This document shows positions 32,829-43,591 of a stretch of DNA of 64,000 nt, piece after piece. The stretch spans positions 62,001 through 126,000 of the forward strand of contig JAQOTA010000007.1 of NCBI GenBank assembly GCA_029532415.1. Direction: 5' to 3'. A program made the translations under genes and the position numbers. This stretch comes from Marasmius tenuissimus. Lineage: Eukaryota; Basidiomycota; Agaricomycetes; Agaricales; Marasmiaceae. How positions within the stretch are numbered: position 1 is the stretch's first letter; every line of letters begins with the position of its first letter. Below the pieces are notes generated by a model. The model searched no databases, was not told where the DNA came from, and saw only the letters and a program-made list of their open reading frames with translations.

Positions 32829-34349
32829 ATGCTCAAATTCCTTTCAGCTCCTAGTAAAGGTCTTTCGTGGCGTGAATACTACAACATTGACTTTGGACCA
32901 GATGCCAGTCCAGGTCAGATCACTGCCGTTGCTTATTCACCGGACTGCAACATGATTGCCGTCGCTTTCACCTCACAATTGGTCAATATTTGGGAGCTGA
33001 AGGAGCTCTACCGGCGCACAGCAAGATTATCTTTTGGGCTGAGGAGGGAAATTATCTGTCTGAAATGGATCCGTAATGATTGCTTAGTAGCAGGGCAAGT
33101 CGACGGCCAGGTTGCCGTGATGGACATTCAAGAAACCGTAAGGAAACGCGGCTACTCTCTCCTCTCCTAGATCTCATATCTTTTCTAGGAGTCAACTCTT
33201 ACAAACCTCGAAGGATCTTCCGAAGGATCAGTTACTTCCCTTGCACTTCTGGGAGAGAGGCGAATATTAGCTGTCGGGATTGGGAACGATGTGCACCTAT
33301 GGCAGATTGGAGGTGAGTTCCAGCTGCTGCTACGATCTGGCTACAATTATTGAATATTCTTTTCAGGCAACAACTACGTGTGGAGAACGATCGGTCAATT
33401 ACCAGATCCACCAGAAGCCTGTGGATTACACCCAGAAAATCGCACAGTCACCGCCATGTTCACTCTCAATGATTCCACCCTCCTTGTCTCATACGCGGAC
33501 GCTCTCGTCATGTTGTGGCATGTCTTTACTTTTATTTGACATCTCGCTGACTTGTTCTGGTAGAACATGGAGTATCTTGGCTACAAACCCTGTCAACGCG
33601 GTCGATATCAATCGGATTTGGGTTGCTGGACGAATGTGTGCCTTGGGACTTGCTTGTCTCGTTGTAACTCATCATACTCTAGGACCGATCTCTGCGCTGG
33701 TATCCCTCAGTTCATTGTTGCTAATGAGACGCGGGGAGTATATCTGCTGTACAATTGTAGCACCTCAGTCGGAACCCGCGAATTTTGGCCGAGTCGTATT
33801 GGTTCACCACTGATTCGAACCGCACGATTCCTTGGTTCCGATCTCTTCATTGGAAGTGTCGACCGGCATCTTGTCATGTGGGACACTCGAGGATCGCGCA
33901 TCCAAACCATTGGTCGGAACAATCTCGGTGCGTTCAGCACCAACTTTCGACTAGAGTTGTGACTAATTCTCCTGGCATAGCTCTCGACATACAGACATTT
34001 GATGTGGGTCTCGTCTTTTCTGCTCTTCGCTATCTCTATTTACTGCTCAAAGCAGGCAGCTTATGATGTAGATGGGGATGTGGGACACATTGCAATCGCT
34101 CTGACTGGCGGGGAAGCGTCTAGTCTGTGGCTGTGGCAGACCGCGGTGGAGACTAAGCGAAGTCTCTCCAATTTCGGTGCGTAAATGTTCATGGTAAAAG
34201 TTGACAATCTCTCAGTCTGACAACCTATGATTGCAGGGCCTGCCCTTGATTCCACATTGAAGCAGTTCTGGCTTCCTGCGACCCTTCTTGTCGTGGTAAC
34301 TGCCGCTCTCTGGGACATAGGACACAGATATTATTACCGCAGTCACTAG
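32829..34349 (+). CDS. WD40-repeat protein with C-terminal membrane anchor
   Basis: About seven exons. It starts MLKFLSAPSKGLSWREYY. WD40-type blades follow: ITAVAYSPDCNMIAVAFTSQ with VNIWELKELY, then CLVAGQVDGQVAVMDIQET, a later blade with LAVGIGNDVHLWQIG, FTLNDSTLLVSYADALVM with LW, and FLGSDLFIGSVDRHLVMWDT. The last exons read HIAIALTGGEASSLWLWQTA and end in a hydrophobic segment FWLPATLLVVVTAALWDIG followed by a short basic tail HRYYYRSH. That makes it a probable tail-anchored beta-propeller. Splicing between 33540 and 33720 is uncertain. The stop overlaps the stop of the convergent gene by about 3 bases. Confidence 0.7.
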
Positions 34350-34862
34350 AGTATCTGATCTGTACTGAAGTCGCTTTGTGATCGCTGTAACTCAATTTCC
34401 TTTTCTAGTTGATCTTTTAAGTCGCTGTATGAGGGAAAATTGGGCTGCACACTCACCCTGTAGCATGAGCCACCTCCGCTTCCAGGCACTTGACTTTTTC
34501 CTCGAGCAGCTGAATCATACGATCTTTCTCCATCAGCGAAGCTTTCAAATCCCGGACCTGGTCCCTCAATTTGTTCACATGATAGTGTCCAAGATCAATG
34601 ACGCCTTCTTGGAGTTCCTGGAATGAGGCGCGCTGAACAACGGACCCAGGTCAAGTGGGGCATGCATGAATAGACATCTCTCACTCACCTCTAGCCCGCT
34701 CGCATCTGATGCTTCTCCGTCCGAGTCTGTACCCGAGTCTCGTCTGACTCTGGGATCCACGTCCCAAGTATCTTGACCTGTCACCTCGCTCGAACTCTCC
34801 ACTTCTCCATGTTCCATCGAGATCAACTCCCAGTCCGAACCATGGTCACGAATGCTGCACAT
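34346..34862 (-). CDS. Small acidic/coiled-coil protein
   Basis: Three exons on the minus strand starting MCSIRDHGSDWELISMEHGE at 34862. The first exon is acidic (DTWDVDPRVRRDSGTDSDGE). After a GTGAGT intron the second exon is a coiled coil (ELQEGVIDLGHYHVNKLRDQ, then EKDRMIQLLEEKVKCLEAEV). A short last exon ends QSDFSTDQIL. About 130 residues. No family is recognised. It is convergent with the WD40 gene and divergent from the gene at 35047. Confidence 0.6.
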
Positions 34863-35046
34863 GATGGATATTGTAGCGTTAGAATGGGGTTCGAGTGGCC
34901 GAGATGGTGTTTAGTGGAGGATTTGGACGCGTCAGAGAAGCCTTTTGAGCTCGAATTGGAGCTTTGACCCCCTCACGTTCAAACAAAGGCCATTGTACGT
35001 CGCGTTTCTGGTCATCTGATCGTGTTCACTCTTCTCATCTCCCCTC

Positions 35047-37430
35047 ATGTCTGCCATCCAAGACGCGTTCAAATCCGAACTAGAGAGAGCTGTGATACGT
35101 TTCGACGAAGTCAAATACGATCGCGAAGGGAACTCAAGGGACTTAACTGAGCAGATTGTGGCGAGTAAAGTTAGAGTTTCCGAGGCTTTAAAGTGCACGG
35201 TATGTTCTTCGTTATGCGGAAACCTGGAAAATAACACCCATTCCGCCTCAGAATGACTATTTCTTGCGCCTTGAAGACTCAAGAAGGTACATCAATGAAC
35301 TGTTTGAGCAGGTTCAGGAAGCTGTGACTAGTCTGGTGCCTCGGGTCGTCCGCCCAGGACTGCAAAAAATCATACAAAGACTGGGGGTAGAGCACGAGAT
35401 GAGGTTGAACCGGATGGCGCGCGCTGTGAAGGCTGTGGAAATGGGAGGCACGGTGCGTTTCATCCTTGTGGGCTTTTTCCGAAGTTGCTTCGCTCACTTT
35501 TCAGGTCATAGCTGCCTGCAGCTTCCTTCGGAACCCAATTAGGCTGGGGTGGCTCGATTTTAAATGCAGGCCCTGGAGTACAACACATATTCGAGTCATA
35601 TGAGCAAGCAGGTCTCGATGTATATCGCGAAATCATTCAAGGGTACCAGCACCAAGCCGCTATCGCCAAAGGTTTGGAACCACGACTAGCCGAGCTCAAT
35701 GCGTCGAACCCAACCAATTGCGACGACGTGTTCGTATCACACAACATGCATGCCCTTGCGGCGACAACGACCGTTTCGCTTGATTTCCAGCTTAGCGCCG
35801 AGGTGGGTTGATATTCTCCGGGCTAGCCCCAATCTAACTTCTACTCCTAAGGTTCACCCTTCCATGTCCGTGTCGAGATCATCCATGGGGCCTTTGGACG
35901 AAGCGACGTTCGAGGTCCCGGCACCGGCCAACGACCTTATCAACGCGCAACGGGGCTTGGGATCCCTAACTCTCAAGGATAGTATAGCAAAAGTATTCAG
36001 TGTTATCGATGATTTTGAATTCGAAGGACACCAGCATATCCGGCGGATGCGCCCGTATCTGGATTCGATCAACCGGTCACACGAATTCTGCATCTCAAAA
36101 CAGGTATGTGGTTTGGTCGATATTCCCGCTTATCTGCTTGCTCATGACGAAGCTTGAAGGACATTATTAGCCCAAAGATTGAGTCTATCGCCGCTCGAGT
36201 GGCGTTGGATCTGGAGGTCCTACGCTCAAAGACTCGGACTGTACGGAACGTTGCATCGAAGGCGAGGCCGACAGAAGGAATGATCAAGCAATTGATGAGG
36301 GTATCAAGAGCTATGGACCTTATCATGCAGAAGGCTCGGGCGCATCCAAAAGACCATTGCCTTGCAGACGAGCTTGGTGAGTTTTGTGCTTGATCTTTGC
36401 GAATGGGGGCTCATACCTACCCTTGTAGACGCGATGAACCTTGAAATCGCTTCGAAGGAGACAATACAATCTCCAGATACTCGTCGCTGGCTCGCACAAC
36501 CCCAGCTTCTGATACAGCATAATATGGCTCGAGTTGTAGACATCCTTGGCCACTTCAGAAACTCCGGGAGGTTGCCATTGACCCGTCACGACGAGTTGGG
36601 CGGAGCAGTGACCGTGGAGAAGTGGAAGAACCCTGCAGACAGTCTCTGGGATGTCAGTGACTCTTCCATTGCAGTGGTAGAGGAATATGTTGAATCTGGT
36701 GGTCGTAGTCTTGTAAGTGATTATGTTGCTTGCGCGAATCATGAGGTTAATCCAACTTCCAGGCCAGCGAAATGGAACAGGCAGACAAAACCGGCCCTGA
36801 AATTGCGATAGTTCGGCCATCCGCTTCCTCAGGACAACCCAGCGCCGTATCCGTGGAGACCAGCAAGTTTGTCCCGGGGAATCTCAAGTTACATCCTCTA
36901 GATACATCGGTCGGAGGGTTCTGTAAGCCCTTGCCAGTAACCCTCGTAAGCAGCAGGTCTAATTCTATCCGAGTTGAGCTCATCGAAAATCCAAGGCCTC
37001 CGAACTCAAACAAGCAGGCTTAGCAGAGTCAGATACTGCACCTGTCGCGGCGTTGGCGGATTGTGTCCAATCGGACAATCGCAAGTCAGGGGTCTTCGAC
37101 GACCTTGTATTGCAGGAGCCACTGGGGAATCGTACGCGGAAAGCTTTCTTTTACACCCGAGGGGTGATAGGGCATGTCCAATTACGACTTGTTCGGCTTT
37201 GCGAGAGGGTGAACACCAGTCCAGACGTGTTGCAGCGGGTCGGTTGGGGGAAGCCATTCAACATAAGGCAGCTTGTTTGGTCCGCAGCGGTACTCGTCAT
37301 GGGTCTGGTTTGCATAATGGTGCTTAACCCCGTTCTTCAGCGAAGTGAAGAGGTCTATTGGGGGCAGTCTGGCCCAAACCTAGTAGACTTCATGCGCAAC
37401 ACGCAGTGCATTGGGCAGGCGTGGTGCTAG
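35047..37430 (+). CDS. Long coiled-coil protein with C-terminal membrane anchor
   Basis: About eight exons. It starts MSAIQDAFKSELERAVIRFD, followed by helical stretches (YINELFEQVQEAVTSLVPRV, HEMRLNRMARAVKAV) and GVQHIFESYEQAGLDVYREI. Downstream exons read VFSVIDDFEFEGHQHIRRMR, SPKIESIAARVALDLEVLRS and LLIQHNMARVVDILGHFRN. A GTAAGC intron joins PVTL to ASELKQAG. Near the end a membrane segment (LVWSAAVLVMGLVCIMVLNP) precedes a lumenal-type tail ending NTQCIGQAWC. The exon join around 35510-35575 could not be resolved in frame, so one small exon may be missing. No domain is recognised. The topology (coiled coil plus tail anchor) would suit an organelle- or envelope-tethered structural protein. 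Confidence 0.65.
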
Positions 37431-37504
37431 GTGGGTAGACTGTAGAATGAATTGGTGATATTGATACTCGCATGACTTGGTATAACTGTTCAAATAGGGC
37501 ATCG

Positions 37505-37635
37505 TAATTTGGTCGTATGCATGTAAAATGCAGGTGGTATGTAGGTGGCACTCAGGTTGTATGTAGGTTGTGTAAAGGTCGTATGTAGGTCGTGTGTAGA
37601 TCGTATGTAGGTCGTATACAGGTCGTATGATCGCA
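37505..37635. repeat. 11-bp tandem repeat, inverted orientation
   Basis: Units of GTATGTAGGTC with variants (GTGTGTAGATC, GTATACAGGTC) repeat about ten times. The sequence is the complement of the arrays at 7540-7625 and 11566-11660. Confidence 0.75.
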
Positions 37636-37930
37636 AAGCTACTAGTTCTGGGCGGGCGCTAATTTTGAACGTTTGAGCGCCGAGGCTGTGGCGTAATTTT
37701 GGCACATCGGACCGGCGCTGCACTGCTAGCACCCTTCTCTCTTCACTACCACGAGCTCGCGGGAGCCTACTCTCTATTTACTCTCTATTCTGACTAGCAA
37801 CTTGCGCAATCAAGGCTCCAAGGATCTCGTCGACATCTGGTGAGAAAAATGGAGGGATTCAGTAAGTTTCTGCTTGGCCTTTGGGGGGAGAGACGCGGGA
37901 GAGCTGACACTTTTCTTGATCAAGATTGCA
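37505..37930 (+). repeat. Promoter-like repeat module, locus 4
   Basis: On the plus strand: the 11-bp array (37505-37635), the inverse of the GCCGGTCCG block (37643-37740), CGAGCTCGCGGGAGCC (near 37752), then ATGGAGGGATTCA with a GTAAGTTTCTGC donor, GCCTTTGGGGGG and an acceptor near 37930. Read in its own direction this matches locus 2 (11665-11280) over the whole length. It lies in front of the helicase relic on the same strand. Confidence 0.7.
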
Positions 37931-38360
37931 GTTCACTCACCTTTTACCTTGGCTGGCCATTATGAAACGGTGGCATATGCTTCAACTACCTCTTCCTGGG
38001 CGTCGAGGGTGCCAAAGTCGCAGTTCTCCAGCAGAAAGTCGAGGGACAGGTTCGCAATTTGATTGATCGTACTGAAATTGGCCTCCATCTCGAATTGAAG
38101 TGGGTGAGTTCACAGGACAGAACGCCGGGATCCTTACTAACGACGCGACCTAGTACTCGGTGTCTGGGCTTCTCGACGCCACCTCTTCGTTCTTCTTCAT
38201 GGCCAAGCCCAATGAGCAACACGATATCATCAAGAAGCTTCATGACCGGGAGTACTCATCAAGCGAAGTCGCAGCCACAGTACTTGTTTTCTTTTCTCTA
38301 GATCAGTGCCGTTTCTTCACTAATGATACTACGAGCAGCTGGCCATGATGCGCTACCTCC
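37857..38360 (+). pseudogene. Exon pieces between module 4 and the helicase relic
   Basis: ATGGAGGGATTCA plus intron joins to HSPFTLAGHYETVAYAS (the counterpart of HSPFTSADHRETAACAS at 11.3 kb), followed by KVAVLQQKVEGQVRNLIDRT and, after another intron, SVSGLLDATSSFFFMAKPNE and QHDIIKKLHDREYSSSEVAA. It is coiled-coil-like. Frames do not connect cleanly. Unknown family, partly shared with the degenerate gene at 10.3-11.4 kb. Confidence 0.4.
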
Positions 38361-38479
38361 ATCGTGTCGGTTTTGCCGGCTGCTCTCCCGAAAAGATCAA
38401 GGATGCAGCCCACTCCTCGGTCCGCCAGCGTTTGCAACGGTCTCATCTACGATGTTACCGACAGGAGTTCATTTACCCA

Positions 38480-39670
38480 GCCGCCACCTGCATCCCACCA
38501 AACGGCTCAAAAGCCTCAACGTCGGCAGTGCTATCCTCGCTCGTGAAGAAGTGTGTCGTTCTGACGAACGATATCTTTCGCGCTCCGCTTACGAGCAGCT
38601 CAGTGCGAGGATGCAAGCAACCTTGCAACCCAGCGTTCAAGGGTTTGCGAACTGTTTGACCAGTACCTACGTAAGAAGCGGTTGACTAGAGACTTCGATT
38701 CGGCGGACAGGTTCGTGCATCCTTTCATATCCTTAACTTGCAGTGAAGCTGACCACGGCTAGTTCAGAACGCACAAATTGCTATCCAATTGCTATCTGCA
38801 TTCAGGAATGGTGTCCCTCCGGGTTTGGGTCAGCGTTTTGACTACCTGTGAGTCGCACATGTGCCCGTTTCAGAATGTTTCCCTTGGGATTGATACCTTC
38901 ATCATCATAGATATGTGGACGAGGTTCAAGACAACCTCTTCATCGATGCCCTGCGTACGTGTTCTTCTGAGCAATACCTCGAAAGTTACGATCTCAAGGT
39001 TACGCGACAGTCATGCGCCTTTTGTGTCGCAACCCAATTGGATTGTTTTGGGTAGGAGATACCACTCAAACGATCTCAGTGGGAAGCTCTTTCCGTTTCA
39101 ACGACCTAAAATCATCGTTCCTGTATTGTGTCGAGGTAGATTGCTCAAGCCCCATGTTCTCCTGCTTCCCGCTGATACCCCGACTGATTACAGGGAGAAA
39201 GCTTCAATGACGAGAACCGTCCAGCCGAACCCCAGACATTCCAGCTTACCAACTAACACTCACACTCGGGGATATTGGACTGTGCTCATACGGATATCGA
39301 ACTCATTGCCAACTTTTGGCCATACTCGATCAACATTCTCCAGCCTGGGAAGGACCTGGTGGACATTATAAAACCGGTTTTCTTCCGAGGCTGGGATCAG
39401 TCGAATGTGCGTTACGAAGAGTTTCCATTCAAGGCCTCGTAAGCGTGGCTTCGTACTCTGATTTGGTACATTCCTGCTAACTCCTCAACTCAATCAGGCG
39501 CAGAAATTACATCGAACTTGGTGCTAAACAACGTAAGATAGTCTCCCGTCTAGATGCCCAATCATCACAAGCCAATTACATCATCTAGGCATCTTAGTTT
39601 GAAGCGATGCAGCTCGCGAGAAGCTCCGAAAATACGTAGGCGATATCGGTCTCATCATGTCAGTGATATC
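38480..39670 (+). pseudogene. UvrD/TRANK1-like superfamily 1 helicase relic
   Basis: A run of short exons on the plus strand carries the mid-part of the fungal UvrD-like (TRANK1-type) helicases. In order: RYLSRSAYEQLSARMQAT, then (frameshifted) LFDQYLRKKRLTRDFDSADR, LSAFRNGVPPGLGQRFDYL, YVDEVQDN (motif II, Walker B type DEVQD), LCRNPIGLFWVGDTTQTISV (motif III, GDTTQ), FRFNDLKSSFLYCVE, NFWPYSINILQPGKDLVDII and KPVFFRGWDQSNVRYEEF, and finally SDAAREKLRKYVGDIGLIM. A frameshift near 38640, a stop within the LTN-HSHSG region near 39250 and a TGA just before SDAAREK show it is dead. The N-terminal P-loop and C-terminal helicase motifs are absent. Confidence 0.8.
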
Positions 39671-40561
39671 TTCGCTTTCCACTTGGGTCGAACTATACTG
39701 ACATGGGTCTCTTCATGTTATCCGCCCCCAGGCTTAAGTTGCTGGCTTCCACCAACTTCGGTAGCCCGAGAGCGCCAGAGAACCCACGACAAGTTCGTGA
39801 TAAGCCAGGTCCCTTGTTGTACCGAAGGTGACACGCCACCACGAAAGACAATTGACTCAGCTCAAATGCGGCGACAAACGGAAAGTACTTGTCGCCATCT
39901 ACGATGGCATGATTGTGTTCAGGGAACGAGAGACCCACATTGGATTGTTTTGGATAATTTCGGAGCCAACCCCAATCTGGATCTGGAACCGCTGAGTTTT
40001 CTCTCGCCGCGAGAAGGAGCGAAGCAACATGGGCAACGTTTCTTCGGGGCTTTACGAGTTTTCTGGACACGTCGTCAAGGTCAGGAAGCCGAATGAGAGG
40101 TCGAGGCCGGGAAAATGTAGAAGGCGGGATTTGCAGATGGTTCTGATGCACCTCTTGAACCAGGTATGAGCTCCGCGGTCTTCGAAAATGGTCTTATGCC
40201 CCTGGCCCTGTTGGATTTTCTTATATCTGTCTCTCGCCTCTCTACCTGCAGACCCTCTTTGTATCGTACTTTCTTGAATTTATTGTTTCAGTTTCATACT
40301 AAATGATAGACCTCGGGGAGTTAGTGTCATGAGTAACTGTGCTCTTCCATACCTTTTCCGAGCAAGCTGTTCCTCCACCGAATGAGTATGGAAGACCACC
40401 CTCGCGAAAGTCAATAGGTTTTCCCCTCTTCCTGAGTCTCTCAAAGGAGAACCGAGGATCGGGAGGGATATGAAGAAAGTGATCGAAAAAAAGTCCCCCG
40501 CTCCGAGGTGAGTTTGACTTGACCATATGGTCACAACCAAGTTACCAGACCTTGTAAATGT
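39671..40561. other. Downstream of the helicase relic; no clear gene
   Basis: Possible further decayed helicase exons lie near 40005-40095 (the REGAKQHGQRFFG frame) but lack motifs. From 40150 onward I see no supported coding sequence. Confidence 0.35.
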
Positions 40562-40661
40562 GGACGAGTAGCTCAGTGGTAGAGCATCTCACCATTGTCC
40601 GGTAGGCCCTTGAGCCCAACATGCAATCGAGGCGTCCTCAGTTCGATCCTGAGCTTGTCCA
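40562..40661 (+). tRNA. tRNA-like sequence with intron-like insert, isotype unclear
   Basis: Acceptor halves GGACGAG and CTTGTCC pair, the D-stem is GCTC/GAGC and the T-arm CTCAG-TTCGATC-CTGAG is perfect. Box A (TAGCTCAGTGG) and box B (GTTCGATCC) are good. A TTTTTT run follows the 3' end, as for Pol III termination. The middle is about 28 bases too long, which would be an intron, but no anticodon loop with T33 can be drawn. It may be a tRNA-derived SINE head or a damaged tRNA gene. Confidence 0.5.
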
Positions 40662-41107
40662 AAATTTTTTGAGTTACCTGGATAAATCCTATTGTGGGTG
40701 GCAAGATACTCACAAGAATTACATGTGGGTACAGTATCTTATACCCTGCAATATAGGGGTGGAAATATTGGTAGTGCTGTAGCTAAGTAGGGGGTACAGT
40801 GGTGCGTTTTTCTGCTTGCAGAGGCAAAGCGATAAGCAAAAAATACCCATTGGCGAAAAATTTCAATCCCAAGCTCGCACAAGGAGACATTTCCAGCTGG
40901 ACCTTATTTGTATGATGCTATCAAGCTTCTAGAGTACATTGTTGGCTGTTTGAAGGGTATCTAAAGTGGTGAAAAATACCTAAAATTTCGGAAAAATGAG
41001 ACAAAATCGTTCTCAAACATGGTTTTGGGAGAGAGGATTGTCATTGTCAATTTCATCACCGAAAAGAGAGATCATATTACTCATACCGTCCTCAGAACCG
41101 GACATCT
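40662..41107. other. Stretch after the tRNA-like element, possible SINE body
   Basis: Non-coding. It contains a small hairpin (TTTTTCTGCTTG..GATAAGCAAAAAA near 40806-40842). It could be the body of a SINE headed by the tRNA-like sequence, but no second copy exists in the window to define its limits. Confidence 0.3.
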
Positions 41108-43243
41108 CTAAATCTTCCATAGGATCAATGCTACGAGCAGTTTAGAAGAATGAGAAGAATTGTATCCAGATCCTGAAGATCCCTCATCATCCTCGAGTAC
41201 ACGCTTCGAGCTGGACGCAACCGGACTAATTCTTTGTTCAAGGGTGCAGGTGCGGGTGCGGGCTTCGGTGCGATGGGCTTCTGTCGCAACGATGTCTTCG
41301 AGCAGTTTGAGGTACCTGGCTGTCTTTATAGGAACACTAAGTCTGTCAGCTAAAGATCGAGCCTCGCGTACATCTTCAAATCCTGACTCCAAAGGTTTGA
41401 AACCTGTGAATGACTGCATGGCAGCCGGGTTCTTCTGCTTCTTTGGCATTGCTTTGGTGAAAGTGCTGTCGCATGAAGCATCCCAGTAACCTTTGAAGAA
41501 CGGAGGAGGAGGTGATCCTACAGTGCGAGTAGAAGGTGTGCTGGCGATCTCTGCGCGAAGGGAATTGTTAACCGCATTCAATGTGATACGTTCCTTGCGA
41601 CCAGTGATAGAAGAGAATGGACGGTTAGGAGGAGCGGGAATGACAGTCGCCATAGAGGCAAAGTGACCATGACCATGTGGACAATTGCCACCGCAATTGC
41701 CACCAGAGTTACCACCCGCATTGCTAAAGTCCTGATTGATCCCACCTCAAGTTCCATGCAACTGCTTCTTCTTCTTACTATCGTTGCAGTTCAAAGAGGA
41801 ATTCTGCTGTTGTGACTGATTCTGCTGCTGCTGCTGTCCCCGCTGCTGCTGTTGACGTTGCTGCTGCTGCTTGGGACACTGCTGTTGGTGGAATGAGGGA
41901 GAATTGGTATCACCGTGTTTAACAGCGGTGAGCCGACCTGCAAACTGTGGGTTGAGATGCTCATACTCAACAAGGATGGTGTCCTGAACTCGATTGAGAG
42001 TGAGGGGTTCCTTGGTTGGTTCCAGCTTAATCTCTTCATCATCGCTGTCGTTGCTGCAGTCCTCATGCCCATAATTGCGAAGGCACTTGGAGGCAGGCGC
42101 TTCCCAATTCTTGGGTATAGCTTGAATGAGGATGAGAGCTTTGATAAGCTCAGGGAGAACAACCCCAACGGACTCGAGATATTCAAAGTACTGGCGCAAC
42201 TTGGCAATACTACAGTCAGTAATGCTCATTTGGGACGGTGAAATCTTGTTTGGGGTTTTATGAGACATCAACTGTCCCTTCCCCTTGTTCTCTCTATCTA
42301 GGAATGTATGTATACAGTAGCTTGAGATATCTATCAACTCACATTGGTCATTGAGGGGGGTGGGAGGTGGAGAATTTTCTAATCAGCTCAAAATTTTGTT
42401 ATCAGCCCGGAACCACCATTTGGGATGTGACATAATTATGCTGATAATCTATGTTTTTGAATAGTTTTGAATACAAATAGACACTGAGTATCGCCAAACC
42501 CGTTACATCCGGTGACTTCCATCACCGCCTTTTGTGAGTTTCGCGCCCTCGTCTCGTCCAGCTTCGACATTACACCTCCCTCTCCCCAGCTATGCCCCCA
42601 TTTGGTATTGGAAAATGTTGCTATTTACTATGCAAAACAAACCTACCAATACCAAAGGTCTCCTGATGACATCTCCTTTCATAATTACCATATCAATATT
42701 TGACTAGTGCCTAAATTCACCATCCTTCGTTCCATATCTCAATGAATGGGGCTCCCCATCTCTTTATGCTCGCTCAGCATATGCACACATAAGCCAAGAA
42801 TAATTCCAAAACAAGGCCGACAAAAAAGACTGGAGAATTGCGCCGTCAAGCCAAGATGTCCCAAATGATGATCGTATCCCAAATGGGCATTACTGACTGT
42901 ACCAAGTGGATTTTGCTGGTTGAGCGTGAAGGTGACAGCTTTAAGGAAGTCGCCGTAGATGGTGGACAAGGTGGGCTGACCATACATCTTGTTCATCAAC
43001 GTCCATGCTTCAGAAGCCGTCATGTTCTTGAAATGGTCAAAGGTACTGGCCGTCATTGTGAGCTGGAAGTATCCTATAAGGATGTTGTTGTTTTTCTTCC
43101 AACCCGCGCGTTTAACAGCCCATTCCTCCTTCTGTTCCCCAGTAGGATCATGGTAACGGGTCTCAGTATGGGCATTATCACCAGTACCAACGGTAACAGA
43201 GTGGCTACTGCCAACAGGATAAGGAGTATCCTTCTCTTCGTAG
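41108..43243 (-). mobile_element. Ty1/copia retrotransposon gag relic
   Basis: Minus-strand reading directly downstream of an LTR: HTETRYHDPTGEQKEEWAVK, then STFDHFKNMTASEAWTLMNK, MYGQPTLSTIYGDFLKAVTF, and after a MITE insertion KLRQYFEYLESVGVVLPELI, LILIQAIPKNWEAP and VEYEHLNPQFAGRL. This is the UBN2-type gag of copia elements. A Gln-rich tract (42,000-41,780) and a downstream frame starting MATVIPAPPNRPF follow. No protease, integrase or reverse transcriptase is present, and no second LTR is seen at the other end, so it is a truncated fungal element. Gag starts close to the LTR with no clear ATG. Confidence 0.75.
42213..42899. mobile_element. 687-bp mariner-type MITE inserted in copia gag
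   Basis: The ends are inverted repeats of about 24 bases starting CAGTCAGTAATGCTCATTTG (left), with one mismatch in the right copy. TA lies at 42211-42212 and 42900-42901. CAGT ends and TA duplication fit Tc1/mariner. Removing the insert plus one TA joins the two gag halves in the same frame, which fixes the insertion point to the base. The interior has no transposase. Confidence 0.9.
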
Positions 43244-43591
43244 TCGCAATACAGTGAGGAACAGAGAGAAAAGACAGTAGGCAGTGAGCCTCAGACGGTA
43301 ACAAACTGCTGAGGTGGAATGGTATTTCTAGCTAGCTTATATACGAGAGTACTAGATAGCTAGAATACTATGGAATGGAGTAGAAGGTACTGTGCGTGAT
43401 GTAAGTACAACTGTGCATGATGTACGGAGGAGTAAGTACGATCTGTAAGGCAAAGGGTTATGGAGTACGGGCGGAGTATATGAGTAATGTAGGTCCAAGG
43501 GCAATGATATCATACAATGAGGAAGGGTGTAACTACGTCTGGCGGACTACTCGGGTGATCAAGCTGAGGTTGCCATACTGGAATACCAACT
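43244..43591 (-). repeat. LTR of the copia relic (reverse orientation)
   Basis: 348 bases related, in reverse orientation, to the 343-base LTRs at 44859 and 46238. Its outer end is the complement of AGTTGGTATTCCAGTATGGC and its inner end the complement of the CTGTATTGCGACT type. Like those LTRs it has AGT..ACT rather than TG..CA ends and a TATATAAGC box. It has diverged clearly from them, so it is older. Confidence 0.75.

Noticed and set aside
40562..40661. Assignment of this tRNA-like sequence to Trp, Asn or Met
   Set aside because: Each would need an anticodon loop without T33 or with a mispaired stem, so no isotype is claimed.
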